Part shown: positions 35,834 to 44,531 of the stretch, piece after piece | How the letters are laid out: the number at the start of each line of letters is the position of its first letter | Numbering within the stretch: the first letter of the stretch is position 1 | Assembly (NCBI GenBank): GCA_035505655.1 | Contig: DATJQP010000083.1 | Coordinates: 10,298 to 74,297, forward strand | Length of the DNA: 64,000 nt | DNA from: JAGVPT01 sp035505655 | Lineage (GTDB): Bacteria; Bacteroidota; Ignavibacteria; UBA10030; UBA8401 | Direction of reading: 5' to 3' | Notes under the pieces: generated by a model | Seen by the model: only the letters and a program-made list of their open reading frames with translations | Databases searched by the model: none | What the model was told of the DNA's origin: nothing | Program-made: the position numbers and the translations under genes

Positions 35834-35861
35834 AATATACACCAATACTTAGCATTTTCAA
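35834..35861 (-). promoter_or_regulatory. Promoter of the polysaccharide locus
   Basis: Minus strand: -35 TTGAAA (35856-35861), 16-base spacer, -10 TATATT (35834-35839). The predicted start of transcription near 35827 leaves about 57 bases to the GTG at 35770. Match to a sigma70-type consensus is good (five of six in the -35). The promoter lies in the 278-base gap between divergent genes. Confidence 0.6.
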
Positions 35862-36048
35862 AGGGTCGCCGCAGAATGTCGAAAAACTATATCCGGACAT
35901 TGTTCTACAAACCGCGGGGGATATGTTCGACAGTCACAGCTATCTGACCTTTCTTGATTGTCTGAATCTTGGGCCGTGAGGAAGGATACGGGACTCAGCC
36001 AATCCCGCTGCGGGGGTGATAAGATGGCAATCCCAGGCAAAACGGGGT

Positions 36049-36942
36049 ATGAAACATCCATTTTTCAGGCACAGGAGACCGGCGGGGATCTTTTTTGTCC
36101 TCTCACTCCTTTTCGGCTCTTTTCCGTCGTTTCCTCAGAAAGGGACCGACAGGCTCCCGGTGACTGACACGATGCACGTCGAGCCGGGACGCCTCTCGGC
36201 GCTCATGGGAGGAGTGCTTGCAACGGGACTGGCGATCCATTATGAGCGTTATGTTCCGCTCCGGAAGGAATACGCTTCCCCTTTTCGGTTTCGGGAAAAC
36301 CACACTTATGCGCTCGACCAGGACAAACTGCTCCATTTCTACGGCGCATTTGTCGGAAGCGCCTTATCGGCAAAAGGGTTTCAGTGGTCCGGAGTGAAGG
36401 ACGAGGATGCCCTCCTTTACGGGTCCGCGACATCGCTCGCGCTTTTTACAATGATGAAGGTTGAGGACGGGCAGATCTCTTATTTGGGTTTTGACCGAAT
36501 TGACGAGGCGGCGAACATACTCGGTGCGGCGTACCCGGTCGCGCGATACTACGTTCCGTGGCTAAAGTCCTTCACGCCGAAAGGTTCGTACATTTCATCG
36601 GGGATCAACGGTGTGGCTCAGGGACAACGGATGCCGGGGTTTCTGGAGGATCATGAGGGGCAGAAATTCTGGATGGGGGTAACCGTGCACGACCTGCTTC
36701 CCGAAGGGATTCAGGAATACTGGCCGTCACCTTTGGGGATTGCGTTCGGATGCACTCTGCGCGGGATCGAGACTCCTCAACCTTATCACGAACTGATCAT
36801 CGCGCTGGATGTCGACCTGCGGAAGCTCCCGGGGGAATCTCCGTTCCTCAGGACATTGTGGGAGGTGCTCAACGACATCCACCTGCCGATGCCGGCCGTC
36901 CGGGTGAGTCCGTCCGCGGTTTGGTACGGTCTCTATTTCTGA
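36049..36942 (+). CDS. DUF2279-like exported protein
   Basis: A 297-residue protein of unknown function. Start at ATG 36049 (MKHPFFRHRRPAGIFFVLSL): a signal peptide of about 35 residues follows; the longer frame starts with a GTG at 36016. The segment DQDKLLHFYGAFVGSA near residue 95, with the FDRIDEAANILGA stretch later, resembles the DUF2279 (YfiM-like) family of periplasmic or lipid-anchored proteins. Helical hydrophobic stretches at ~50-65 and ~115-135 could be membrane segments. The C-terminal 80 residues are unassigned. It is transcribed divergently from the polysaccharide locus and converges on the cyclase gene, overlapping its stop by 10 bases. Confidence 0.55.
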   Translation: MKHPFFRHRRPAGIFFVLSLLFGSFPSFPQKGTDRLPVTDTMHVEPGRLSALMGGVLATGLAIHYERYVPLRKEYASPFRFRENHTYALDQDKLLHFYGAFVGSALSAKGFQWSGVKDEDALLYGSATSLALFTMMKVEDGQISYLGFDRIDEAANILGAAYPVARYYVPWLKSFTPKGSYISSGINGVAQGQRMPGFLEDHEGQKFWMGVTVHDLLPEGIQEYWPSPLGIAFGCTLRGIETPQPYHELIIALDVDLRKLPGESPFLRTLWEVLNDIHLPMPAVRVSPSAVWYGLYF

Positions 36943-38933
36943 TCGTCGACGAGGACTTCGTAGACGGTGATCGGCGTGTCGAGTCCTTTAACTTTGATCG
37001 GGTCGAGGGGGCGGATCGGCACAAGGTCCTTCACGTGGCGATAGGTCGACCCCGAGATCATGATCCCTTCCACCGGCGCGTTCGATTCAAGTCGCTGGGC
37101 AAGGTTCACGTCGGATCCAAGGACGGTGTACTCCATTCGTCGCGGCGATCCGAGATCTCCCACGACAACCTCCCCGGTGTTGATCCCGATCCGGATCTTC
37201 AGCGGCAATCTTCCCATCGGCTCCCACCGTGCCTTGAATTCCCGGCACTTTTTCTGCATTTCGATCGCGGCCCGCACGCAACGGATCGCATGATCGGGCT
37301 GCGGCTCCGGGGCTCCGTAGAAGACCATAAGCCCGTCGCCGATGAATTTATCGACCGTCCCTCCGTACCGGAAGACGATCTCCGTCATGGCCCCGAAGTA
37401 TTCGTTGAGCGTCGTGCTGATCTCCTCGGGAGTCATCGTCGACGAATAGGTCGTGAAGCTCTTGATGTCGCTGAACATGATTGTGATTTCCCGTTTCTTC
37501 GGCGTCGTCGAGAGGGCATCGGGATTGTCGACCATCTGTTTGACGACCGCGGGGGGAAAGTACTGCTCGAACTTCGACCGGAGTTTCTGTTTCTCCCGCT
37601 CTTCGCTGACATACCAATAGACGAGCACCGCCATGAGAGAAAGCGCTCCGCTGAGAACCGGTCTGACGATCGTGAGGATGAGATTCGCGTAGACAAACGC
37701 GGCAGAGGCGGCGATCACGTACCCGACAATGAGGACGATCACCGCCGCGGCGAACTTCATCGAGCGAAGCTGGGTAGCAAGGAGCACAAAGAGTGCGGCA
37801 ACGAGGAGCTCGACGAGGAACATCGTACCCGCCGGCATCTCCGAGAGGAAACTCCCCGTGAGGATGGTGTTGAGGGTGCTCGAGTGGAGCCCGACGAGCG
37901 GGAGGCTCTCCTCGAACGGCATCGGACCTACGTCGGAGACGCCGGTCGACACATCCCCGACGAGGGCGATGGACCCGCCGTATTGATCGGCGAATGCTTC
38001 GACCTCATCCTGGTCGTCGGCAATGCTGAGGACCTGGGCAAAGCTCAGGTGGCGCATCGCGGACCAGTCGCCGATCCAGTTGATGATCATGTTCCCCTTC
38101 GAGTCGATCGGGATAACGATATCCCGCTGAATTCCTTTGCCGAAGTCGGCGCCACGGAGCGTGATCGACCTTCCCCCGATAACGCTGATCCTTTCCGGCG
38201 GAACCCTGAGAAGATCGCACGCCATCCGCATTGTCATGCTCGGATAGAACATGTCACGGTACCGCACGAGAAGCGGGACGCGGCGGAAGACCCCGTCCGG
38301 GTCGGCCTCGACGCTGATAAACCCGACGCCCTTCGCAACCCCGGCCAGTTCATGCCATGTCAGGAGGGTCTCGCCGGCACGGTAGAAGCCGTCGACGTTC
38401 CTGGCTTCCAGCCTCCAGGCCGTCGAATCGAGGTACCTTGCAACCTCCGGCGCATCCGGGAGCTTTCCGGATACGGTGTCGACGAGGCTGAAGGCGACGG
38501 GAAAGTACGACCGGCCGGAGGAACGCGCAGCCCCGATCAGGACGCTGTCGTCAAGCGCCTGGACCCTCTGAGCGAAGATGATGTCGAAGCCGATCGCCGA
38601 GCATCGCATCCGGGTCAAGACATTGATCGCATCCCCGTAGTACCTCCTCGGAAAATAGTAGCCGAGGGTTCTGATGCTCGAGTTCGCGATATCGACATGG
38701 AGGATGGCCGAATCGCAGGACGGGGGATTGACCTTCGCCCGGAGGACAAAAAGCCGGTCCACCGTCTGGTGGTCCCACGATTCGAATACGGTGGGGAAAA
38801 CCCAAAAGAGGAAGCGCGCGAGAAGGAATGAGGCAAGGATGAGGAGCCCCGCGTTGACGGCTCTCCGCGCTTTACTTGTGATCAATGGTGAACGTCTTGC
38901 TGAAAAAGTTGTTGGCGGAGACCTCCGACGCAA
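36933..38933 (-). CDS. CHASE2-domain adenylate/guanylate cyclase
   Basis: Membrane sensor that makes a cyclic nucleotide, most likely cAMP. One N-terminal membrane segment (~27-46), an extracytoplasmic CHASE2 sensor (~50-345), three further membrane segments (~360-430), a FEQYFPPAVVKQM linker and a class III cyclase domain (~470-660). Metal-binding Asp residues are in IMFSDIKSFT and FIGDGLMVFYG; Lys of VDKFIGDG is the base-recognition Lys, and the partner position in LGSDVNLAQR is Ser rather than Asp, common in CHASE2 cyclases. The transition-state Arg of NLAQR is present. The start is uncertain: TTG at 38933 is given, but a second TTG at 38885 is possible; the frame overlaps the DUF4384 gene by 62 or 14 bases. 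Confidence 0.9.
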   Translation of the reverse strand: MRRRSPPTTFSARRSPLITSKARRAVNAGLLILASFLLARFLFWVFPTVFESWDHQTVDRLFVLRAKVNPPSCDSAILHVDIANSSIRTLGYYFPRRYYGDAINVLTRMRCSAIGFDIIFAQRVQALDDSVLIGAARSSGRSYFPVAFSLVDTVSGKLPDAPEVARYLDSTAWRLEARNVDGFYRAGETLLTWHELAGVAKGVGFISVEADPDGVFRRVPLLVRYRDMFYPSMTMRMACDLLRVPPERISVIGGRSITLRGADFGKGIQRDIVIPIDSKGNMIINWIGDWSAMRHLSFAQVLSIADDQDEVEAFADQYGGSIALVGDVSTGVSDVGPMPFEESLPLVGLHSSTLNTILTGSFLSEMPAGTMFLVELLVAALFVLLATQLRSMKFAAAVIVLIVGYVIAASAAFVYANLILTIVRPVLSGALSLMAVLVYWYVSEEREKQKLRSKFEQYFPPAVVKQMVDNPDALSTTPKKREITIMFSDIKSFTTYSSTMTPEEISTTLNEYFGAMTEIVFRYGGTVDKFIGDGLMVFYGAPEPQPDHAIRCVRAAIEMQKKCREFKARWEPMGRLPLKIRIGINTGEVVVGDLGSPRRMEYTVLGSDVNLAQRLESNAPVEGIMISGSTYRHVKDLVPIRPLDPIKVKGLDTPITVYEVLVDDQK

Positions 38934-39558
38934 GCGTCGCGATATCGATGCGGTCGGGGTCGAGATGCTTCGTCGTCTCTCCCCTCACGTTTCCCGCGAT
39001 GCTGATGGGGCGTTCGGCCAGCGTTGAAAATGTCCTGAACTGTTTCTTTGTCTCCTTGATCTCATTGACAACGCGCAGAGCGCCGGCCTCTTTCCCGGAG
39101 GCATCGGCCTGGCGGTAATCGACGAGGGCTTTCTCAAGGGCCGGCAGACGCTCGCTCGACGCGAGAACGTAGAAGGTCTCGGTGCCGGCACTCTTATCGA
39201 GGGTGAACCAGTCCCTTCCCTTCGGGATGTAATAGTTCTTGTCGAGGCTGTACTCGGTGTCATAGAATTCCGAGCCATACGGGAAAAGGACCGTCACTGC
39301 GTTAGCGGAACTTTTGTAGATGACGTAGACGTAGCACTTCTTCGCGAGGTTGACGTAGAGCTTGAATTGGTCGCCGCTCTTGAGAGCCGTGTCTTTGGTG
39401 ACGATTCCGAGCGTCCGATGTTCGGTCCCCCCGGACCGGGCGACGAATGCCCAATTGTACTTCACGTTCTCGCTTGGAGCGGTCCCTTGTGCGCGGCCCA
39501 CCGCGGCCGCCACGAGAAGAAGAACGAGCATGCGATGGAATGAGTGTCTCGGCAACAT
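38872..39558 (-). CDS. DUF4384 domain exported protein
   Basis: A 228-residue protein with a signal peptide (MLPRHSFHRMLVLLLVAAAVG) and a DUF4384 domain at ~35-150 (FVARSGGTEHRTLG, GDQFKLYVNLAKKCYVYVIY, VTVLFPYGSEFYD). The function of the domain is not established; it commonly occurs fused to or encoded beside caspase-like proteases and kinases in signalling-rich bacteria, and here the next gene upstream encodes a caspase protein. A C-terminal segment ends in SKTFTIDHK. ATG at 39558 has AGGA about 9 bases before it. Confidence 0.8.
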   Translation of the reverse strand: MLPRHSFHRMLVLLLVAAAVGRAQGTAPSENVKYNWAFVARSGGTEHRTLGIVTKDTALKSGDQFKLYVNLAKKCYVYVIYKSSANAVTVLFPYGSEFYDTEYSLDKNYYIPKGRDWFTLDKSAGTETFYVLASSERLPALEKALVDYRQADASGKEAGALRVVNEIKETKKQFRTFSTLAERPISIAGNVRGETTKHLDPDRIDIATLASEVSANNFFSKTFTIDHK

Positions 39559-39623
39559 TGTGGTTGTTCCTTTCGTCCTTGAAAAATGCGGCGCCTCTTT
39601 TCCCCTCCGCTGCGTCTAGCCGA

Positions 39624-42032
39624 TCAATGCGGGATCAGGGAGATCGTCAGGTCCTTGTCGTAGTTTCCCTGGTTCCTGGTCGGGTGTTGATTTCCTTTCG
39701 TCTGTCGCTCGACATTCTGCTCAACATAGTCCATGAGCTCGCCGATCGTGACGGTGTAATCGTTGTTGATGTCGGCCTCCCCCTTGAGTCCCTTCAGAAG
39801 GTAATACGTGAAGACCCCGTGCCCGAACTGATCGAGCTCCTGCGAAACCTCGCCCGCCTGACTTGCGGTGAAAACGATCGTCCCTTCCTTGGACTTGGAG
39901 AGATCGCTGAGGTACTGGTTGATGAGATTGGTCTCCGAAAGCGAAACTCCGCGTGTCGCAAGGTCGGAGCTGATGCCTCCGCTGTGGCAGGCGTCGGTGA
40001 AGACGATGACACGGCGCGACGGAATGTAGCGAGTGAGCGCCGTATTGATATCCCACATCGGGAACGCCGTCGTTTCGAGGGAATTCGGGTCTGTGTCGTA
40101 GGTGAGAAGGTAGTTGTTGTTCGTGTTCGCCGGCTCCGGAGCTCCGTGTCCCGCGAAGTAGATGACGACAAGGTCCTTATCGATCGATTGGCGCAGGAAG
40201 GAATTGAGCGCCGTTTTCACGTTCTGAAGTGTCGCATCCTTGTTGAGGAGGACCTTCACCCGTTCCGGGTCGAACCCTCCTCCCGCCGGGCTGCCGAGGA
40301 AGTCGGCGAAATCGCGCGCATCCCGGTCGGCATAGCTGAGATTCTTGATCGTCGGATTCTGGTATTCCGAGATACCGATGACGACCGCCCATTGCTGGGG
40401 GGCGCCTGTGGGGGACCGTTGCGGCCGGTCGACCTGGACCGTCGTCGCGTTGGTGAGAACCCGCCGGGTGATGTTGAGGATCTTGGAAATTTTCTCTCCC
40501 CCCTTCGCGTAGACCGTGAACTGGATCTGGTTGAAACCCGATGAGAGCGGAAGCGTTTCAGTCTGGAGAAGTCCAAGAGGCTTCCGGGGGATGTTGTCCT
40601 TCTCCGCCACTTCGATGGTATTGAGCATCACCGTGTAACGGGTATAGTCGAACCAGGTCTTGAATTGGAGGTCGACCGACGCCTGATCCGTTTCCAGATT
40701 CTCCTTCGGGTTGACAATCTCGAGAGCGGCTTCCTTCCCGAGGCGCACCACCCGCACATCCTTCACTCCGCTGTTTCCGAAGATGTCCGTGGCGGAAACC
40801 GGGATATCGTTCGAGCCGAGCGACGCAAGGGGAGCGACGACGCTGAACTTTTTCGTCGGCAGCTTCATCCGCGGATCTTTCTTTTCGCTCTCCGACGGCT
40901 CGGTGAGCTTCGCGAGCTGGCCCCCGACTCTTACTTCCTTCACACCGCTCTCATCGGATGCGTATCCGGATACCTCAACCTCGGTTCCATACAACCTGTA
41001 CGTTTCACCTTCCTTCGGAAGAGGATGCTGGATGACAATCGTCGGTGGTTCCCGGTCGGGTTTGCGGGTAAGGACTGTGTAACTCTCGGCCATTCCGGAG
41101 GTGGTCACGGCGACGAGCGTGGAGGAATCCCGGAGAAAGAGCGCCGACGTGAAGACAGCGCCGGTGTCGATGATCGTCTTTCGGATGGATGAAGTCGAGA
41201 GGTCCCAGATGTTGACGGCGCCGGAGACCGCCGCAAGCCACGTGTTATTCGGGTTGAAGGCGATGGACGTCGGAGCCGGGTTTTTCCCCCTCAGAGTTTG
41301 GAGAAGTACAAAACTTTGCGCATCCCAGATCCTGATCGCCGAGTCGCCCGCCGCGGCGGCGAGCCACTTTCCGTTCGGACTGTACGCCAGGGCCGTGATG
41401 CTGGATTTCGAGTCGTTCAGCATCTTCAGAAGAACGTACGCCTGAGGATCGAAGATCTTCACCGACCCATCGGCGTAGCCAGCCGCAACTTTTGTCCCCG
41501 ATTGATCGAACGTCACCGCGGTCGCCTCGATATCCTCCGAGCCGTTCGGAAAGGTGCCAAGGGGGTCGTCCGAGTTCACTGACCAGAGCTTCACATCGCC
41601 ATCACCACCGCTGCTGGCAATCCCGCCCGAAGAGGCAATATCGAGCGACGATACGCCCAACCCCCGGCCGTGGGCACTGACCTGCCGTATGAGGGCTCCA
41701 TCCAAAACCGTCCACACTGTAATGTATCCGTCCGCCCCGCCGGCGACGATATATTTCCCATCCTTGCTGAACGCGAGGGTGAGAACCCGCGGTCTCTGGG
41801 TCGCAAGAGAGAGTCGCTCTCTCAAGGCCGATGGCTCGACGAGGAGCACGGTCTTGTCAACTCCTGCAACTGCCATGAGATCGCCGAGGGGTGAAAGTCG
41901 GGCGACGGTGAGGGGAGTTTTTGAAAGCGACGCCTTTTTGAGAGGCTCGACATACAGCTCCTGGGCGGCGACAGGTATCGCTGAAGCCGCAAGCCCAAGG
42001 ACGAGTGCGAGGAGGAGAATTCGTTCTTTCAT
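39624..42032 (-). CDS. WD40-repeat caspase (peptidase C14) protein with EF-hand-like loop
   Basis: Exported 802-residue protein; start ATG 42032 (MKERILLLALVLGLAASAIPV, signal peptide) with AGGGG 7 bases upstream. Residues ~30-370 are WD40-type beta-propeller repeats (VLTLAFSKDGKYIVAGGADG, ITALAYSPNGKWLAAAAGDS). An immunoglobulin-like middle precedes the C-terminal caspase fold (~580-760): WAVVIGISEYQNP opens it, catalytic His is in YFAGHGAP (about residue 627) and catalytic Cys in FTDACHSGG (about 681), so the dyad is intact. Near the C-terminus DINNDYTVTIGEL matches an EF-hand-like calcium loop pattern (D-x-N-x-D-x-T-x-T-x-x-E). It probably cleaves after Arg or Lys like metacaspases; this is inference. 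Confidence 0.88.
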   Translation of the reverse strand: MKERILLLALVLGLAASAIPVAAQELYVEPLKKASLSKTPLTVARLSPLGDLMAVAGVDKTVLLVEPSALRERLSLATQRPRVLTLAFSKDGKYIVAGGADGYITVWTVLDGALIRQVSAHGRGLGVSSLDIASSGGIASSGGDGDVKLWSVNSDDPLGTFPNGSEDIEATAVTFDQSGTKVAAGYADGSVKIFDPQAYVLLKMLNDSKSSITALAYSPNGKWLAAAAGDSAIRIWDAQSFVLLQTLRGKNPAPTSIAFNPNNTWLAAVSGAVNIWDLSTSSIRKTIIDTGAVFTSALFLRDSSTLVAVTTSGMAESYTVLTRKPDREPPTIVIQHPLPKEGETYRLYGTEVEVSGYASDESGVKEVRVGGQLAKLTEPSESEKKDPRMKLPTKKFSVVAPLASLGSNDIPVSATDIFGNSGVKDVRVVRLGKEAALEIVNPKENLETDQASVDLQFKTWFDYTRYTVMLNTIEVAEKDNIPRKPLGLLQTETLPLSSGFNQIQFTVYAKGGEKISKILNITRRVLTNATTVQVDRPQRSPTGAPQQWAVVIGISEYQNPTIKNLSYADRDARDFADFLGSPAGGGFDPERVKVLLNKDATLQNVKTALNSFLRQSIDKDLVVIYFAGHGAPEPANTNNNYLLTYDTDPNSLETTAFPMWDINTALTRYIPSRRVIVFTDACHSGGISSDLATRGVSLSETNLINQYLSDLSKSKEGTIVFTASQAGEVSQELDQFGHGVFTYYLLKGLKGEADINNDYTVTIGELMDYVEQNVERQTKGNQHPTRNQGNYDKDLTISLIPH

Positions 42033-42119
42033 GTAAAACCCCTGAGAGTAACGCTGGTTGACGCAGCGGTCGAAGCGGCTCGGTGGGTGCACGACCCAGT
42101 GTGCTATTGTGCTGGCGGA

Positions 42120-42148
42120 AGTATGCTGAAAAGTCACCTCTTTGTCAA
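42120..42148 (-). promoter_or_regulatory. Promoter of the caspase gene
   Basis: Minus strand: -35 TTGACA (42143-42148, perfect), 17-base spacer, -10 CATACT (42120-42125). Transcription would begin near 42113, about 80 bases before the ATG at 42032. It likely also serves the DUF4384 and cyclase genes downstream. Confidence 0.65.
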
Positions 42149-42452
42149 GACCGGCGGTCACACTGACGATCGCGTACCCTAGCCCGGGGCAGCCGATCTG
42201 GACGAAGTTCACGGCACAATCATTCAATAAGACCCGGCATATCGATGACCTGGGTCAATGATTCATCTTGGCGCAGGGCCTTAAAGCGCCACTTCAGTCC
42301 CCCGGGAAGCTCGTCCGCGAGGTTGCATCTCCGAGTGAGGTCAAAGTAAACCAGCCCGCTTCGACAAAGGCTCTACCCTGCAATAATTCTTGCCTGTATC
42401 CCGGATGGTTCGGTCGCATCCGGTTCAGCGCCTCCGCTCACCGGGCCTTTGA

Positions 42453-42481
42453 TTGACTCTAGCCACCATCTTTCATATATT
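42453..42481 (+). promoter_or_regulatory. Promoter of the TPR gene
   Basis: -35 TTGACT (42453-42458), 17-base spacer, -10 TATATT (42476-42481), close to consensus. The predicted transcription start near 42488 leaves about 53 bases to the ATG at 42541. Confidence 0.6.
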
Positions 42482-42540
42482 CTTAACGTTTTGCAGACCA
42501 CGCGGCACGTCCAGGGTTCCTTAGCGCGACACTCACTCCC

Positions 42541-44457
42541 ATGAAACACTTCCTTCTTTTCCTTCTTACCCCCCTTCTCCTCCTGTTATCGACGGATGCT
42601 GCAGCGCAGGTAAAGCCCGTCACCGTCACCCTAAAGGTTGCGGAGCGTTCGGGTCTTTTCAAGATGGGGGGACCCCGTTTCATCCGGCTGACGCTCTCGA
42701 CAAAAAACAGCGAGGATGTTCTTACCTCGGAGAATGTGGGTGCCGGCCAGTACTATTACTTCCTCCTCCAGAATGAAGGGGATTGGAAGGTCGATGTCGA
42801 CTTCCTCAAGGACAATCTCCCGCTGCTTGCGCTGGCGCAGGATTCCGCGAAGCTTCATCCTGATTATTGCGGCGAGATCATTGCCAACGGCGAGAGCACG
42901 TTCGTTCTTATCGGATTCCCGAAAACGTTCGCGCTCAACCGCCCGTTCGCGTTCGAGTTTCCGATTGACGATGCCGTGGCGAGAACGGAGGTGACGATCC
43001 CGGAGGAGTGCTGGCCCGGGTACGCGAAAGTGACAAAGTATTTCGGCGCTGGATCCAAAGCGCTCCAGGACGGGAACTATAAAGAGGCGGTCTCCAGCTT
43101 CAATACGATCCTCGAAGACCCGTCGCTGACAATCTTCCCCGTCTTCTCCGACGCGAGGGGGAAGAGGCTGGAGGCCTTCCAGAAATATTTCGATGAAAAA
43201 TCCGACAGCCTCGCGAAAGCGTTGTCTGGAACGGATCTGAAGCTCAAGATCGCCGCCTCGAGCGACGCGATCGACAGGTTCCAGTACGTCGTCGACTCCC
43301 TCACGGACCAGGCGGCGGGGATCACATCTTCCGATGCGGCGATATCGGCCCTCGCAGACAAAGCCAAAGCCTCGATTCAGCGATCGCGCGTTTCGCTCGA
43401 CTCGCTTCGACAGGCGCTTGATGACTTCAACGTCCGCTGGATCATTGCCGGATCTTCCGGGACGAAGATCGAATACAAATACAAGTACGTCATCGAAGCG
43501 CTCGCCGACGCGTTCGCTTCCCTGAATTTCCAGGACTCGACATCGAAGGAACTTCAGTGTTCCATCCCGGACGAGCTCATGTCACGGCTGAAGAAGTACA
43601 ACCTCGACGAGTCGTACGAGACGTTTATCCGGATCGTCAACGACCGCTGGAAAAAAGGGATGGCGTTGTTTCCCCCCGAGTTCATTATCAATCTCCGTCG
43701 CGACACGGCACAGTTCCCGCTCCCCTACTACTCGGTCCTGAAGGCAGTGAACGATTTCTACTCGCTTAACTACGCGACCGCGAAAGTCGAGATCTTCCAG
43801 GTGATGAAGACCAGCTATGATCACGACCTCACGGGACGGATGGACGATCTCCGCGTCCTCATTGACTCACGGCTCAAGAGGACCCCGAACGAGGTGCTGG
43901 CGCATATGACGGACGGAGCAACCGCCGAGGAGAAGGGAAACACCGACGGCGCGGCGGAGCACTACAGGGACGCCATGCTGATCGCGGACGACTACGCCCC
44001 GGCCTCCTTCGCGCTCGGCAAGCTCTACGACCGGACGGGAGACGTCTACAAGGCGAATAACTTTTTCCAGAAGGCCGTTTCGACCGACACGCTCTACTAC
44101 AGCGCCTACCGGTTCCTCTACATGAATTACTTCAAGAACGCCAACTTCAAACCGATGATCGACCTCCTGACGCAGGCGCTCGCGCACGGGAACGATTTTT
44201 ATGACATCCACTACAACCTCGGGATTGCATACAACGGGGCGGCCCTGTATGAGGATGCGATCAAGCAGTACGAACGGGCGCTCGAGCTGAATGACCGGAG
44301 CGTTGAAGCGAACATCCAGGCGGGGATCGCGTACCAGAATATGAAGTCCTACGCAAAGGCGCGCGAGTACTACACCCGCGCGATCCAGATCGACCCCGAG
44401 AACCAGACCGCAACCGAGAACCTCAAGCGGCTTGACGACCTTCAGAAGAAGTTCTGA
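42541..44457 (+). CDS. Exported TPR-repeat protein
   Basis: A 638-residue protein with signal peptide MKHFLLFLLTPLLLLLSTDA. The N-terminal half is an unassigned beta and helical region; residues ~430-635 contain tetratricopeptide repeats, for example YAPASFALGKLYDRTGDVYK, YDIHYNLGIAYNGAALYEDA and KSYAKAREYYTRAIQIDPEN. TPRs mediate protein contacts, so a scaffold for the neighbouring caspase, DUF4384 or cyclase proteins is possible but not shown. ATG at 42541 lacks a clear ribosome site. It converges on the PEP/pyruvate-binding gene. Confidence 0.75.
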   Translation: MKHFLLFLLTPLLLLLSTDAAAQVKPVTVTLKVAERSGLFKMGGPRFIRLTLSTKNSEDVLTSENVGAGQYYYFLLQNEGDWKVDVDFLKDNLPLLALAQDSAKLHPDYCGEIIANGESTFVLIGFPKTFALNRPFAFEFPIDDAVARTEVTIPEECWPGYAKVTKYFGAGSKALQDGNYKEAVSSFNTILEDPSLTIFPVFSDARGKRLEAFQKYFDEKSDSLAKALSGTDLKLKIAASSDAIDRFQYVVDSLTDQAAGITSSDAAISALADKAKASIQRSRVSLDSLRQALDDFNVRWIIAGSSGTKIEYKYKYVIEALADAFASLNFQDSTSKELQCSIPDELMSRLKKYNLDESYETFIRIVNDRWKKGMALFPPEFIINLRRDTAQFPLPYYSVLKAVNDFYSLNYATAKVEIFQVMKTSYDHDLTGRMDDLRVLIDSRLKRTPNEVLAHMTDGATAEEKGNTDGAAEHYRDAMLIADDYAPASFALGKLYDRTGDVYKANNFFQKAVSTDTLYYSAYRFLYMNYFKNANFKPMIDLLTQALAHGNDFYDIHYNLGIAYNGAALYEDAIKQYERALELNDRSVEANIQAGIAYQNMKSYAKAREYYTRAIQIDPENQTATENLKRLDDLQKKF

Positions 44458-44472
44458 TCCCCCGAAAACAAA

Positions 44473-44504
44473 CCGTCCGAAGCTTCGCTCGAAACTTCGG
44501 ACGG
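44473..44504. terminator. Stem-loop between convergent genes
   Basis: A perfect 10-base-pair stem, CCGTCCGAAG (44473-44482) pairing with CTTCGGACGG (44495-44504), loop 12 bases, lies in the 74-base gap between convergent genes. No long T-run follows either way, so it may act as a bidirectional terminator of the weaker kind. Confidence 0.55.
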
Positions 44505-44531
44505 CCGGGGGACTCTTCCCTCCTCGTCTTC

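Larger units (their letters stand above)
1756..35861 (-). other. Surface-polysaccharide biosynthesis and export locus (about 30 co-directional genes)
   Basis: All genes from the deacetylase (start 35770) down to the sugar-1-phosphate nucleotidyltransferase (end 1756) lie on the minus strand, most gaps are under 100 bases, and at least eight junctions are 4-base start/stop overlaps. The content is that of a capsule, exopolysaccharide or O-antigen locus: priming phosphoglycosyltransferase, Wzc-like kinase, SLBB protein, ABC exporter, Wzy/WaaL-like membrane protein, about a dozen glycosyltransferases, methyltransferases, deacetylase and nucleotide-sugar enzyme. One promoter is visible at the upstream end. 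Internal promoters are possible in the larger gaps (28519-28615, 20392-20580), but none is convincing. No Wzx-type flippase is seen. Confidence 0.85.
42033..42540. other. Divergent intergenic region with two promoters
   Basis: This 508-base gap separates the caspase gene (-) from the TPR gene (+). It carries one sigma70-type promoter for each direction (42120-42148 and 42453-42481). No convincing small gene, repeat or terminator was found in the rest. Confidence 0.6.

Noticed and set aside
36750..38831. Long open frame on the plus strand opposite the cyclase gene
   Set aside because: It is a shadow of a GC-rich gene: the translation is rich in Arg, Asp and Pro without a recognisable domain, while the opposite strand encodes a clear CHASE2 cyclase.
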